Assembly (NCBI GenBank): GCA_027924645.1
Contig: BSBN01001807.1
Coordinates: 11,798,001 to 11,862,000 of the forward strand
Direction of reading: 5' to 3'
DNA: 64,000 nt
Source of the DNA: Cunninghamia lanceolata
Lineage: Eukaryota > Streptophyta > Pinopsida > Cupressales > Cupressaceae
This document shows positions 22,301-33,308 of the stretch, in pieces. Within the stretch, counting starts at the first letter, position 1, and the number at the start of each line of letters is the position of its first letter. A model generated the notes under the pieces. It was not told where the DNA came from, searched no databases, and was given only the letters and a program-made list of their open reading frames with translations. The position numbers were made by a program, and so were the translations under genes.

Positions 22301-23135
22301 ACAAAGCATTGGGAAAGCAAATGAATAGTGGGAACAAAAATTGGAGAAAGAGAGGCAAAAAAATGGAACATTGGCCGCACAGCTTATGGAAGCAAAAAAT
22401 GAAATAAAATCTTGTCAAAAAAAGTTAACAGAATTTTGTAGACAAACAATCAGGCACATGAAACAAAAGATTTGGGAAGAAATAATGCAGAGGTTTTATC
22501 AATTGTGTGAATTCTTTCAAGTCATTGATGCCATGAGACTACATTTTGATAAGCTGAGCAAATATTTAATGGACAACACAAATCTGCAACTATAAGCAGA
22601 AGATAAATCTGTAAATCAAGTTCTAGAAATAGTCTACAAAGCTAGTGACAATGAATTGATTTCAAAAGGCATTACTAATCAGATTGAAGCTGCAATGAAG
22701 GTGACATCTATCATTAAAAAGTGTTCAAGAATGCGTGAAACAATAGAATTTGTGATTAAGGCTGCAACAAAGATTAAGAAGGAGGATGAAAAGGTAAGGA
22801 ACTTGACAAAGCTTGGTTTGCCACAGGTTTTTGAGACAAATGACTGATTCATTGGAAAGGATAATTTCAGAAAGAAGATGGAGGATGCAAGGAAGATTGA
22901 TTTGGACCAGTTTCTTGGGAACTCAGATGAGGCAAACTTTTTGGATTTCATCAAACAACTGATACTCTTGAATGTATATTTGGCTGAAACATTCAAGTCA
23001 GACCCAGGATCCAAATTGAAATTCGATCATACATTGTTAACAAAAATTCAATTCAGACAACATCAGCTAGAAGAAATGACAATTCCACCACATGAACAGT
23101 GGGATTTGCTAAAAAAAATTGTTAGAATGATTTGA
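19311..23135 (+). pseudogene. ORF2, large accessory gene with G-patch and coiled coil (copy A)
   Basis: About 1275 codons from the ATG at 19311 (MSTTTSRPDKVFGKG) to TGA at 23133. N-terminal globular region: EYHDIYDPNMYGRF, RMMLHEVFPCPEF, DSNWEVDASLLEM, RVFALEYIRQ near codon 367 and LFPSLPFSCGGF. These last two match ORF1 motifs at the same place. An acidic patch at about 21050-21130 precedes a G-patch-like segment (KLGYQGSGLGSQGQ, IWKPIDVV; codons about 625-665). A long Lys/Glu-rich coiled coil covers codons about 910-1045. The C-terminal block starts LTKLGLPQVFE 111 codons from the end, as in ORF1. The copy has many stops; TAGs in D*YLLE, E*LS and H*VQ are shared with copy B. I infer an RNA- or protein-binding accessory role. 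Confidence 0.6.
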
Positions 23136-23694
23136 TATTGATATTATGAGTTTCAACTTTCCAAGTTCCAACTCAGCTCTGTGCAGAGTTGTCTTGGACT
23201 CTTGAGCAAGATTTTTCATTGCCTCTATGTACTCTTTCATTTAAAAATCAATAGAAAATTCAAATTTAGTAATGTGTTGATGTTCAATTATCTATATTAT
23301 TTAATTTATCAATTGAAAATAAACTCTGGTTTCAACTACTAAATACACATTCAACGATTGTTGATGTTCATTGTTCTATATCCTACTATTGTTAATATGT
23401 TAAATTAATTTTATTTACCATATCAAATCAAAAACCAAAATTCTACTTTACTACAAATTTTATGTTTTATGCACAAATAAACTTTAGCAAGGAAATATTA
23501 AGCATTGAGTTGAATGATGAATCACTGAGTACATTTAAAACTTATCAGTATGACACAATTAAAATATGAAATATTTAATAATATGTTAATGTATTCAACT
23601 TGATTCACAATTTCAAGGAATACAAATTTAAAATATCATCAACTATAGTTTTGGAATATAATTCATGAAATGTAGTATAAATACCTAAAAACTA
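23136..23694. other. Convergent spacer between ORF2 and transposase, copy A
   Basis: The spacer is AT-rich and collinear with copy B 52701-53054, where it is about 200 bp shorter. It should hold both 3' ends and polyadenylation signals (AATAAA-like runs at 23320 and 23475). CAAGGAAATATTAAG at about 23494 resembles the first six bases of the hAT end, but it has no GGCGAAT box next to it. Confidence 0.5.
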
Positions 23695-26600
23695 CTAATT
23701 CACTTCCATTTCCCAAATCGAGTTAGGGTCCTCAAACTGACATTCAAATAAAGAAAAAGAGTCATCTTGATTTTGAGTCTGGTCTTCATTTTCTTCGTCT
23801 TGATTGTGAGTCCCAAAGTCAAATTCATCTGTCATTGTGTCACTGTCATTTGTCCCACCACTACCAGTGTTTGAACTTGAAGAGTTGCACAACCCTCTTC
23901 TTTCACATATGGACTTCCAGATTGTAAGTGCCCTTTCATAAGGAAAATTTTTGACATTATACACACTTCCTAACACCCTCAAGCAATTTTCCAAATTCTT
24001 GTCTAGTTTGTTTCTTATCTTTGATTTCAAAAACCCCAATGCATTGAAAACTCTCTCATCTTCCACCGAACCCAATATCATTGTTTGACATAAATCAACA
24101 AGTTTGAAATATTCTGATATCGAATCACGCAATATTTCACTCTAACCCAATTTTTTCCAGGCCTTTGTTATTGATCCCATTTCGAAGGGATTTTCCATGG
24201 CATTAAACTGGTCTATCATACTTCTTGCAAACTAAATACATTGTCCTTTAAGCTTATTTCCATCTATAATTCCTTCTATTTGTTGTCCATTGCATTCTAC
24301 ACTTTTCAAAAAGTGTGTGGTCAATGTAGTTACATTTTAATGAAAAAAGCTTGGGCTATCTCGGTGGCCTTGAACCCAAAATTGAGGATACACAATAGAC
24401 ATGGCATCAAGTATTTCATCTTGATGGAATCAATTATAAATCTCTGTTGAAAGATTGGTTGCAATTTCCTTCAAATTACTACTAACAGATTTAAAAATGC
24501 CATCAAAATCATCCTTTCTAATAGGCACTTCTCTGATAGAGCGCCTGACTGTCTTACAATGGTGCATTGGTATCTCAAATCCACATACAAAGACACATAA
24601 CTCCCCACTTACATTAAATTGTAAATATTTTTCATGATGATTCAAACCTGTATTATCTGCCACCTATAAAAATTTGGGCTTTGAGAAGTTAGATCTAGAT
24701 ATAGATTATCGAGGCCCATGCATGTCATTATACGTAGTTTGCTATACTCATAGATATACGTAGTTTTGTCTTGGGCTTTCTTCACAAGATTGTTCATTTC
24801 ATCCAGCATGGGGAGAAGACTAGCTAAAGTTAAGAGTGTCTCTATATCACTTAACCTATGTAAGAGGTCAGGAGCTTTGTGTACTGTGTTGCGATGCTCG
24901 TACATTGTTCCAATCAAGGATGGATATTCTGAAAGAACTCATTGAGTTGGTCCATACAAGGAGATCCATCTGGTATCAACATCCTTAAGAAGCTTGTTTC
25001 CTACTGTTATTCCCTCGACAAAATTTTGAAATTCTGCAAAGCGTTTGGGACTTTGGCAAAAGTATGCGTGGAGCTCGCGGACTAGATTTTTAACTTTTGA
25101 TATTGTAGGAAACTTGCTTACAATTTTAAATGCTAAATTCATTCTGTGAGCCATGCAGTGAATGGAAATCATGTATGGTGCACAACTACTTTGTAATTTT
25201 GTACAAAGACCGGTCCTATGACCTTGCATTACTATAGCTCCATCAGCTACTACACACACCAACTTTTTGGCAATTGTCAAGTCATCCATACCTACAATTT
25301 GATTCAAAGACTTCTTAACTAGTTCAAATATATATTGTGATGTTGAACTGTCCTTCATTTTATGAACACAGAGTAGATGATCTCGGTGTACATGTTCTTT
25401 TACAGTATACACATACATACAGACCCAAGAAGTATTATCTACCGTAGTAACTTCATCTAAAGATAATGCATTAAAGTTTGACTCTTTTACATTCTCCTTT
25501 AAATTTTGCTTTTCCATCGCAGCGAGACAGTTTGCCCATTCCCATCCAGCATTTATTGACCAATGTGTGCTAGGATAGTGAGGAACACTCAAAAAAGATA
25601 ATAAATTACTATACTCTAGGTAGTCTGTCATAGGATGCCTTCTGGACAAAATATGAAAAACAACACTCATCTGAACAATTTTGCCAGTTGTGCTCCTTCC
25701 ATTGCTTTTCCAAATTAAGCCTTGATTGTACCTCCACTTGCAGTAAGCTTCGTCATCCTTTTCTTATGCTCATCATATTCTGTAGCATACTTCACATGAA
25801 GACATTCTTCCTTTGATTTCCATCTTACTACTGATGTTTCCTTTCCATCTATGATTTGTTTTTCATAAACTTTACCTATATGCTTTTCTATAGTGTCAAG
25901 CTTTAGTTGCAATTTCTTATCTCTTTTACATTTCCAACTACAAATGACACACTTGCATTATGTTGGTTGTTCATCTTTGTTTTCTTTCTCAACTGGTTCA
26001 ATGAATGGGTACTTTGACACCCAATCAAGCTGAAAATTCCTTGACATTTCCCACTCGCGCCCCAATTTTGAATCTTTTGAATCATTTGATTTGCCTTTTC
26101 TTTTCTTCTTGCCAACATCATCTATAACGCCAACATTTTCTTTTTCATCCAAGTCAATTATCTCAATTTGGCTAATCGGGGTATCCCTTGGAACATCTTC
26201 GGTGGTATTGCCATCCTCATTCTGGCTAACCAAGGTATCCCTTGGAACATCTTCTGTAGTATTGTCATCCTCAGTTTGGCTAACCAGGGTGTCCCTTGGA
26301 ACATCTTCTGCAGTATTGTCATCCTTAGTTTGGCTAACCAGGGTATCCCTTGGAACATCTTCTGCGGTATTGCCATCCTCATTCTGGCTAACTAGGGTAT
26401 CCCTTGGAACATCTTTTGCGGTATTGTCATCCTTAGTCTAGCTAACCAGGGTATCCTTTGGAACATCTTCTACGGTATTGCCATCCTCATTCTAGCTAAC
26501 CAGGGTATCCCTTGGAACATCTTCTGCGGTATTGCCATCCTCATTCTGGCTAACCAGGGTATCCCTTGGAACATCTTCTACGGTATTTCCATCCTCATTT

Positions 26601-26887
26601 TGGCTAACCAGGGTATCCCTTGGAATATCTTCTGTAGTATTGCCATCATCATTTAACTCAATGGAAATCCCACCTTCTGGTGGTGGTGAGGTATTGCGAA
26701 TGGCTTCTTCATTATTATTTGGTGCAAGAGTTGATGGTGTAGCTCCATCTTGATTTGATGGATCAAAAACATTGCCAATTCCAAAGTAAGACTGTATACT
26801 AACTCCACCTTTTCTGCATTTTGTTGGCCTCCCAGTCCCTTCACCACCCTGAGGATTCTTACCCTTGTCATACTTGCAACTCGACAT
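23695..26887 (-). pseudogene. hAT-family transposase (copy A), broken
   Basis: Start ATG at 26887 (MSSCKYDKG), end TAG at 23695-23697 (WEMEVN*), about 1060 codons with several stops. In order: an AT-hook-like GTGRPTK; nine 18-residue acidic repeats; KKKRKGK, a likely nuclear signal; CKCVICSWKC...KHIGK, a BED-like zinc finger; RNase H-like catalytic core with Asp in LSLDEVTTVD and in VADGAIVM; CMAHRMNL; KDVDTRWISLYGP; and the hAT C-terminal dimerisation block SVEDERVFNALGFLKSKIRNKL. Overall it resembles plant hAT proteins with a DUF4371-like core. Such enzymes excise and insert the element. It converges on ORF2. A TGA in IYN*F is shared with copy B. Confidence 0.88.
26165..26650 (-). repeat. 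54-bp coding minisatellite in transposase, 9 units
   Basis: Nine in-frame 54-bp units encode variants of SQNEDGNTAEDVPRDTLV, seen on the plus strand as nine GTATCCCTTGGAACATCTT-type boxes. Copy B has eight units. The units preserve frame and an acidic composition. Several Gln codons at the SQN position have become TAG. Confidence 0.92.
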
Positions 26888-27446
26888 CTTGATCTCCCAC
26901 TTTGAATAAAAGCTGGAAAAAATGTCTTCTTATTTAAGGACATACTCATAGAATATAGATCCCATTCCCTACTAAATATCTTCTTTAAGATTGAATCAAG
27001 AATGGAAGAGGGATAAAGCCATAAAGAAATCTTAAAACACTAATACTATGAAGAAATGATCACTCGCCTTTAAGTTTAGGTTGTCACTGACTTGCTATTC
27101 ACTAATGCAGGAACGCCTGTGTTGTAAGTTTGTAACTTTGCCTACGATCAACTTCAAGGTGCCAACTCCAACTTCTGAAATCTAAATCGAGAGCTCACAA
27201 GTCACAAGTTCAAAACTAAACAAAATGTGTAAGAATAAATTAGAGTTTCAATTGTATTTATATCATTCCATATTTGGCAAATTTCGCAGGAATTCTATAT
27301 GGTATATCAAAAAGATTTGGTGAATCCCACGTGATTATATAAGGAATACATTTAAGTGTCAGCAAATCAAACCTCAATGTACTACATACACTAAAATTTC
27401 CAAGGCGAATATGGCCCTAAGATTAGCACGGAGTTGTCATGCAAAT
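26888..27446 (-). other. Transposase leader and promoter region, copy A
   Basis: No coding frame. It is collinear with copy B 49011-49572. The in-frame upstream codons before the ATG include a stop in copy A, supporting ATG 26887 as the start. It may contain an untranslated exon or intron; the AG acceptor-like sites cannot be resolved by eye. Confidence 0.45.
27255..27263 (-). promoter_or_regulatory. Possible transposase TATA box, copy A
   Basis: The minus strand reads ATATAAATA about 370 bp upstream of the transposase ATG. The same box and surroundings are at 49197-49205 in copy B. Position and conservation fit a core promoter; activity is inferred. Confidence 0.4.
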
Positions 27447-27889
27447 TGGCGAAATGGCCCCTCATAATCAACTACTTGTAAATTTTAATTGGCGAAATGG
27501 GCCCTCACGCGCAATGACCATGTAATGGGGTTGGCGAAATGGGTCCTCATGCGCAACGACCATTTAATGGAGTTTGTGAAACATGTCCTGATACACAATG
27601 TTGTTTTAAAAGTATTGGTGAATAAATAGGTGATTTAGTACTTGCTTTCGAAATTCCAGGCAAAAATATTAGTCGGCCCATTTGAAACGCATAGTTTGTT
27701 ATGGCAAAAATCTTACTTCATTGATTCTCATAAAATAAATTGATGGCGAATGGATATGGATTCGACCGATAATACATAAAAATTGGGTGATTTGACCACC
27801 CTATTGAATGCGATTTATTCGCCAATTCTGACTTGGCCAATCGGCGATATTCGCCAATTGGTGAATATTCGCCACTAAAAAAATCCTTG
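27447..27889 (-). repeat. Right terminal and subterminal repeats, copy A
   Basis: Two clear 42-bp units and one or two decayed ones start TTGGCGAAATGGGCCCTCA at 27489 and 27531. Nearer the end, GGCGAATA-type boxes on the minus strand cluster at 27840-27875, before the terminal CAAGGATTTTTTTAGT. GGCGAA boxes mark both ends of the element and point inward. Copy B 48571-49010 has the same layout. Confidence 0.75.
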
Positions 27890-28559
27890 CTTATTTATAA
27901 AAAAGTTATGCATTATGGAATAAATATCACTCATTAAAAATATTGTAAAATATAAAAAAATTATTAACAAATGCTTAAAAATTAAATAAATTATTTTTAA
28001 AATTTGTAAAATATATATTTAGAACATATAGATTAAATCTCAAAAATCATTATTTCACACTATCTTCAAATTCTTAATGGTTTGCTTGCTACAGGTAGGG
28101 CTTAACTTTGACAATCGACCTTGCTTGTTAAGAATTTTTTTTATGATAGTTATCTATTCAATAATACCCTTCAAATACTATGACATGCCTAAGTATAAAT
28201 AAATCATATAAAAATTATATATGTATCATCATAATCCTATATAAATTTTGACAGTTTGTCCAAAATCTCTCCTTTCATATGATACAGTCTTTTTAAAATT
28301 TAGATTGTATTTTACAACAAAAAATACCTAAATACAGCTATACAACTATCAAATTTAATCCCTGGCTACAGGTGACAAAAAGTGAAAATTTGGTTGAAAA
28401 TGTTAATGTCAATATCCCAATTGGGCAAAAAAGTGGGGCACACTATTGTGAGATCAACCAATCCAAGTTCAAGATGACCAAGAATCATAAAGGAAAAGAA
28501 CAAATAGATGAAGTTGGTAACATAAATGATTACAAGAGAAGAATATTGAAAATATAACA
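27890..28559. other. No gene seen; very AT-rich flank of copy A
   Basis: Outside the transposon. It does not resemble copy B's flank or the gag N-terminus expected if copy A were a simple insertion into Gypsy-1. No ORF, RNA gene or ordered repeat is recognised. Confidence 0.5.
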
Positions 28560-28789
28560 CAAAGATCTTGAGGCTCAAACACAACAATCAGTCATTCATC
28601 TTCAACACAAAAATGATTATATTCTATGGCTTTATAAAGCCATTCAACTTATTAACTACCCAAACCACTAGCTACCAACTAACTCATAACCAATAACTAA
28701 CTAAATACCAACATCTAATAAATTAACATTAACATGTTAATTTAATATTTATTATATTATTCTATGTCATGCACTAATATTTCCTAACA
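28560..28789 (-). repeat. Copia-type 3' LTR fragment
   Basis: The minus strand starts TGTTAGGAAATATTAG directly after a polypurine tract and contains a TATA box (TTTATAAAG, 28631-28639) about 150 bp in. This is typical of short Copia LTRs but a different family from the 1.25-kb LTRs in this window. The other boundary is not visible, so the low coordinate is approximate. Confidence 0.55.
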
Positions 28790-28798
28790 CCCCCCTTT
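28790..28798 (-). other. Polypurine tract of the Copia fragment
   Basis: The minus strand reads AAAGGGGGG immediately before TGTTAGG, the usual primer for plus-strand synthesis next to a 3' LTR. Confidence 0.6.
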
Positions 28799-29848
28799 AG
28801 TAGGGACTTTATTTTGATGATGCAGTATCGACAATTGGCATGTCCTAGATTTGCCCCCCTTCAATAAAAAAATTATTTGGATGTCAGTTTCTATCGATAA
28901 TGCATCCAATTACAATGTGCAAATACAAAATCTATTACACCCTTATGGCTCCAAAATCCTTATTTCTCTAGTTACATAATGTTGAAAAAGTAACACAATT
29001 TCACCTCTATATTTTGCATCAAACTGATCAATTAATATTAATAGAATTCTCAAACGATTTATAGGTTATGTTCTACTCTTTATCGGCATTCCAAAACATT
29101 TTAAATTTCTAAATTTCATGACAAAATAAAAAATATATTGCATTTTTAGTGAGACTAATATAAAAAAAATTGTAACACCAAATATTTTTGCAACTCTAAA
29201 TAAAGATTTGAATGTAGATTTTAAAAAAAAAATTCTAATTCGTTTGATATGAAATGAACAAAATGGAGTGAAAACTATGAAAAGAGTGAACAAGATTGAG
29301 AGAGGAGAGAAACCAAATGAAAGAACAAGATGGAGAAAGAAGAGAAACCAAATACAAATGGATGATGAATGTCACAGATTTGCACGTGGTCTGCACTACG
29401 CCTCTATTGAAAAAACACAAGAATGAAATGCAGATGGATGATGAAGTGTTGTTCGTATATTTAACCGTGTCCATTTTTAAAATTCTCGTGCCAATTGACA
29501 AACATCTTCATGCATCAAATCCATATGTCATTGTAACATAGAAAATTGCATACCCTTGTAATTTCATGCTACGTTTAGTAACCATTTTGGTATTTGCATC
29601 TTCTCTCTGCATGATAGGCTAGGTTTGTGTGATTTTGGTATATTTCTTCTACTCTTCTTAAAAATTCATAATAATGCTTAAATGCTTACATCGTCTTAAG
29701 GTGCCTTGTATGACGAGGAGTTGGTTTTACTTGGACCCAAGCACTCAACATGGACATCGGTGCGCCACACTAGCGTCCCACATCTGTTTGTTGACATGTA
29801 TCCATTTCTAGGTGTTACAACATGTCTTGGGTGATCATGAGGATTTCT
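28799..29848. other. No gene seen
   Basis: It may be the decayed 3' internal end of the Copia fragment (a second GGGGGGCAAA-like run lies at 28852-28858, minus strand). I recognise no RNase H motif or other coding sequence. A short open frame at 29296-29541 has no recognisable content. Confidence 0.4.
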
Positions 29849-31174
29849 TGTAACACCTCTAGAGGTTGCAGAATGACTCCTTGCATGCCATTTCAGGATT
29901 TCTCCCTCTTGGAAGTGTATTGGAAGAGATTTTGAATATTATTCTCACATTCATTCACTCTATCTCAATCTTGGACACATTTTGTCTTTCATACAACTCT
30001 GCTACTTTCTTGTGTGAACTAGACTTCTACATCAACTACAGGTGATTTTTAGTGCTCCTTGGCATTGCAAGATTAGTTACATTAGCTCTTGGAGGTTTTG
30101 TTCTATTTGGTACTCTTTGAGGAGGCTCTCTTTGCTGGGGTTTGAAGCTATACTTAGTCTTTAAGCTCTTGGAGAGTTTGTTGCCTCTTCTTGGTACTGA
30201 TATTGGTGAGTTTGTTCCTTGTTGCACTTAGAACAATTTATTTCAAGTCTATATGGTGTAGACCACCATTGTTGTATCTTGTTTGCTTGGTGTAAATGAC
30301 CATTATTACATCTTGTTTTCTTGGTGTAAACCACCATTGTTGCATTTTTGTTGGGGGTAGACCACCTATTTTTTGTTGCACAGGCTGCACATTGTGGGTT
30401 TCTCTCCCCATAGACTAGGGAAGGAACTATTGTTAATTAGTTTGTTTATTTATTGTTCTTACCTCCCTAGATACACTTAGGATAAAGACACACACTTTTC
30501 CTTTTGATTTCTATGCTATATCTTGAGTTGTTGCTCATGAAGGTAGAAATACCAATACTGAGACTTGATCGAGGCAAGTCCCCAAGAAGCCCCACCATTT
30601 TTCCTCTTTTTTTGTAGGTTTCTTGGAGTGAAGACCTTACAGCTACATGGAAGTTTCGTATTTCTTCCTTTTGTGCTTGTCCCTCTTCATTTTCTTTAGT
30701 TTAATTGATTTCCTTTTTCTTTATGTTTCAACCAAATATCACTGGGTATACTCTTTGTTGGAATTTGTGTTGTGTAAGTGTTGTAGGTTCCTCTAGACCT
30801 ATTAGTTTTTATTTTGCATACATTTTGGACTCCAATGCCTAGTATAGATGCCCTCGTAGTGCACTATCATAGGAGGCTGAGACCCTCTCCTTGCTGTCAC
30901 AGGTTCCTCTTTCCTTTCTTATCTCATTTATGCATTTGTCTTGTTTAGATTATGTTTATAATAGTTATTTTTCTATATTATGTTCATTTCCCTCCATTGT
31001 CAATCACTTGTTCAGGTCACATTGCTTTAGTAGGGATGCATAGTGGTTCTATAGTGATCTAGAGTTAGATTGCTTGACATCTGACACCTCAAATAGTAGA
31101 ACCCAAGTGTAGTTGTAGTGGAGAGTTCACTCAATCGAAGCAAGCAGATTGAGAAGTAGTTTTCTCACACTACA
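29849..31174 (+). repeat. Possible 5' LTR of Gypsy-2
   Basis: It starts TGTAACACCT, a common plant Gypsy LTR start, and ends CACTACA before TTTTTGGTGAACCCGATGTG. The length of 1.3 kb is plausible. No second copy is visible for comparison, so the borders are tentative. Confidence 0.35.
30254..30372 (+). repeat. 34-bp tandem repeat, about 3.3 copies
   Basis: Units TGGTGTA(G/A)A(C/T)...ACCATTGTTGCATCTTG start at 30254, 30288 and 30322, ending with a partial GGTAGACCACC. Confidence 0.85.
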
Positions 31175-31194
31175 TTTTTGGTGAACCCGATGTG
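31175..31194 (+). other. Possible Gypsy-2 primer-binding site
   Basis: TTTTTGGTGAACCCGATGTG follows the proposed LTR end. The TGGTGAACCC-type sequence resembles tRNA-complementary sites of Tat elements. A similar TTGGTGAACCCAC recurs near 31240. Confidence 0.35.
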
Positions 31195-31418
31195 TTCTAA
31201 ACATTTCAAAACCTTTTCTTGATTGTTGTGGTTCACTACATTGTTGGTGAACCCACTTTTTAAACAAACACTTTCTCAAAAACAAAAACAACATTTCTTT
31301 TCATCACTTAGCACTGTGTGTTGCAAGGCCTAAATGTAGTTTATGAGCTTTACGACCTAGTCTTCTAATTCAAAGTACGTAGTGCGTAGGAGTGAGGAAT
31401 TTAAGGAAATAGACCAAC

Positions 31419-33308
31419 ATGGCATTTTTCGTGAATCCTTCCACACCTCTTCTCTCTACTCCTGATTTCACTTATCTTTCTTTTGAACAAATTAATGTGT
31501 CTATTTCATCTCCCTTTTCTTCTCGCGAAATGTGCCGATGACTTTGTTCAATGATGCAGAGCAATTTTTTGACCATGAAGTAGCACTCAAGATCTTCCTG
31601 CAAGAAAAAATTAATGCCTTTGATTGTGAGTTAGGCACTTTTCAAAATTTCTTGTCTCATGAGGACATATCTAGTTCTACAATTCCTTTGGTTGATGCTC
31701 TCCGCTTCATGCTAAATAATTATCCTCAAGGCATTCACTTTCTTTGAGGCCTTGCTCACATTGTGCATAGTGAAGCCCCATTGTTAGTTAGCTATATTCT
31801 AGGTACTTCAGACTCTTAGTCCCACACCCCTAGTAATAAGCTCTCTACCTCTACCTACCACAGGTATTCACACTTATACTTCTCTACACGTGACCACCAA
31901 TTGTGCTCATACTGGTAGTGCTAGATTTGCCTCGTCTACTGGTGGATTCAATCTCAATAATAAATACAGATTCCCTCTGCCATCAAGGCCTTTACAGTTC
32001 AATCTTCCTCCTAGTGCCCATGAAATTTCTCAATAGATTTCAACACCCCCTACTTTTGCTTCACTTCCTCCACTCTCACATACTATAGAGCTTGTGATAA
32101 ACCAACTATTGAAAAATGTTGGTACCTTACAGCAACATCTTGCTTCTCTGTCCACTTCATTAGCAGAACCCCTCGTGCCTACCTGTTATCAATGAAGTCC
32201 TCTCTCTTTCTATCCACAAGAGAGAAGGGTTGGATGGCCAAGGTTGATTAATGACCTAGGGGACTAGGCATTGCTTAACTAGAGATGGAGAATTCCTCTA
32301 TCCCCATCAACCATACCAGGCTTAGGCTCGGCTCATTAGGTCAGGAAATGAGATTCATTAGATTTGAAAAATACACAAGCAAGGGTGATCCAAATACTCA
32401 TATCTCAACTTTCACTGCTCTTTGCAGTGACTTTTTATTTCAGGATGCTCTGCTAGAAAAACTATTCCCCCGTTTCCTTAAGGATACCACGTTGGGTTGG
32501 TTTTATTCACTTCCTAACCATTCTATTCTCTCTTTTGATCAATTAGTAAATCAATTCTTACAGCATTTCCAAGCTAGCATTGGACCTCATGTTACTTTCA
32601 TAGACCTGGCCCACTATAAGTAGGGAAATAATGAAAAAGTAATTGATTTTATCTATCAATACCAATCTCTGTTCTCACAGATTCTGTAGACCCTGCCTAA
32701 CTCTGATGTGTAGCAAGTCTTCATAGGAAACCTACAGTCGTAGATCTAGGAATAGATTTTGTTGATGCATTATTCTTCTTTCACACATCTCTGCATCGCA
32801 TTGCATGACTATTAGTAGTCATTAAGATAGTTTGAGAGTTCTACCTCACCGACTCCTATTGACCAACCTAATGTTTCCAAATCTTATAATTACAAGAAAA
32901 ATAAGATTTTTTACAAAAATAATTCATCAACAATAATCAACACTATAGCGGCTAAAGCATCTTCACAAGTTGTTCTAGCCCTATTTGCTCCTAAAACAAA
33001 CAATAATGGAAATTTAACTCCTTCAAAGGAGTCTCTCTATAGTATTATGATGTAGCTCCTGAATAGTAGTTTGGTGTAGTTGTCTCCCATCCATCCTCGA
33101 TACCAGCAAGCCATTGCCACCTTCATATGACTCGAAGGCCTAATGTTAATTCCACCAAGTGTCGAGTCATGATATTAAGCGATGCTTGCATCTGAAGAAC
33201 ATGGTTCAAGACCTTATCAACCAGGGTGTTATCTAGGTCTCAGGTGTCAATAACAAAAGTAATAAGTCAGTCACTCCTGTCAACCAGCATCTACAGATCT
33301 ACACAAAT
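31419..33308 (+). pseudogene. Gypsy-2 gag, degraded
   Basis: Probable start ATG 31419 (MAFFVNPSTPLLSTPD), then a frame change near 31530. The capsid-like core at 32285-32620 reads FIRFEKYTSKGDPNTHI, LFPRFLKDTTLGWFYSLP and ILSFDQLVNQFLQHF, matching the Retrotrans_gag blocks of Gypsy-1. Beyond it the frame meets a cluster of TAGs at Gln-like positions (32620-32820). A Lys-rich stretch near 32890 may be the nucleocapsid remnant. Confidence 0.7.

Larger units (their letters stand above)
10029..27889 (-). mobile_element. Giant hAT-like DNA transposon, copy A (about 17.9 kb, left end tentative)
   Basis: Right end: the minus strand starts CAAGGATTTTTTTAGTGGCGAAT, shared with the start of copy B at 48571, where it cuts Gypsy-4 cleanly. 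Left end: the plus strand reads AAGG, eleven bases, then GGCGAAT; the right end has AAGG, eleven bases, then GGCGAAT. Inside are a hAT transposase (minus) and ORF1 and ORF2 (plus), with two more unrecognised ORFs in the left arm. The segment 15220-27889 is collinear with copy B. The left end is less certain: no 8-bp target duplication matches (flanks CCCTTGGA and CTTATTTA). A smaller element whose left end lies between transposase and ORF2 is the main alternative. Confidence 0.6.

Noticed and set aside
15074..23135. TAG reassigned to Gln in these genes
   Set aside because: Plant nuclear code is standard, TAA and TGA also occur, and the other copy usually has the sense codon. Deamination explains the pattern.
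23489..23510. CAAGGAAATATTAAG in the transposase-ORF2 spacer as the left end of a small 4.4-kb hAT
   Set aside because: Only the first six bases match the right terminus, there is no GGCGAAT box, and the homology of the two copies runs straight through. It is kept as the main alternative rather than the call.
26091..26441. Plus-strand ORF with SLGTSS repeats, and similar ones at 26532-26753 and 49707-50090
   Set aside because: Antisense shadows of the 54-bp transposase minisatellite.
29296..29541. Plus-strand ORF near 29.3 kb
   Set aside because: Low-complexity Lys/Glu/Met-rich chain in AT/purine-rich DNA, no domain or conservation seen.
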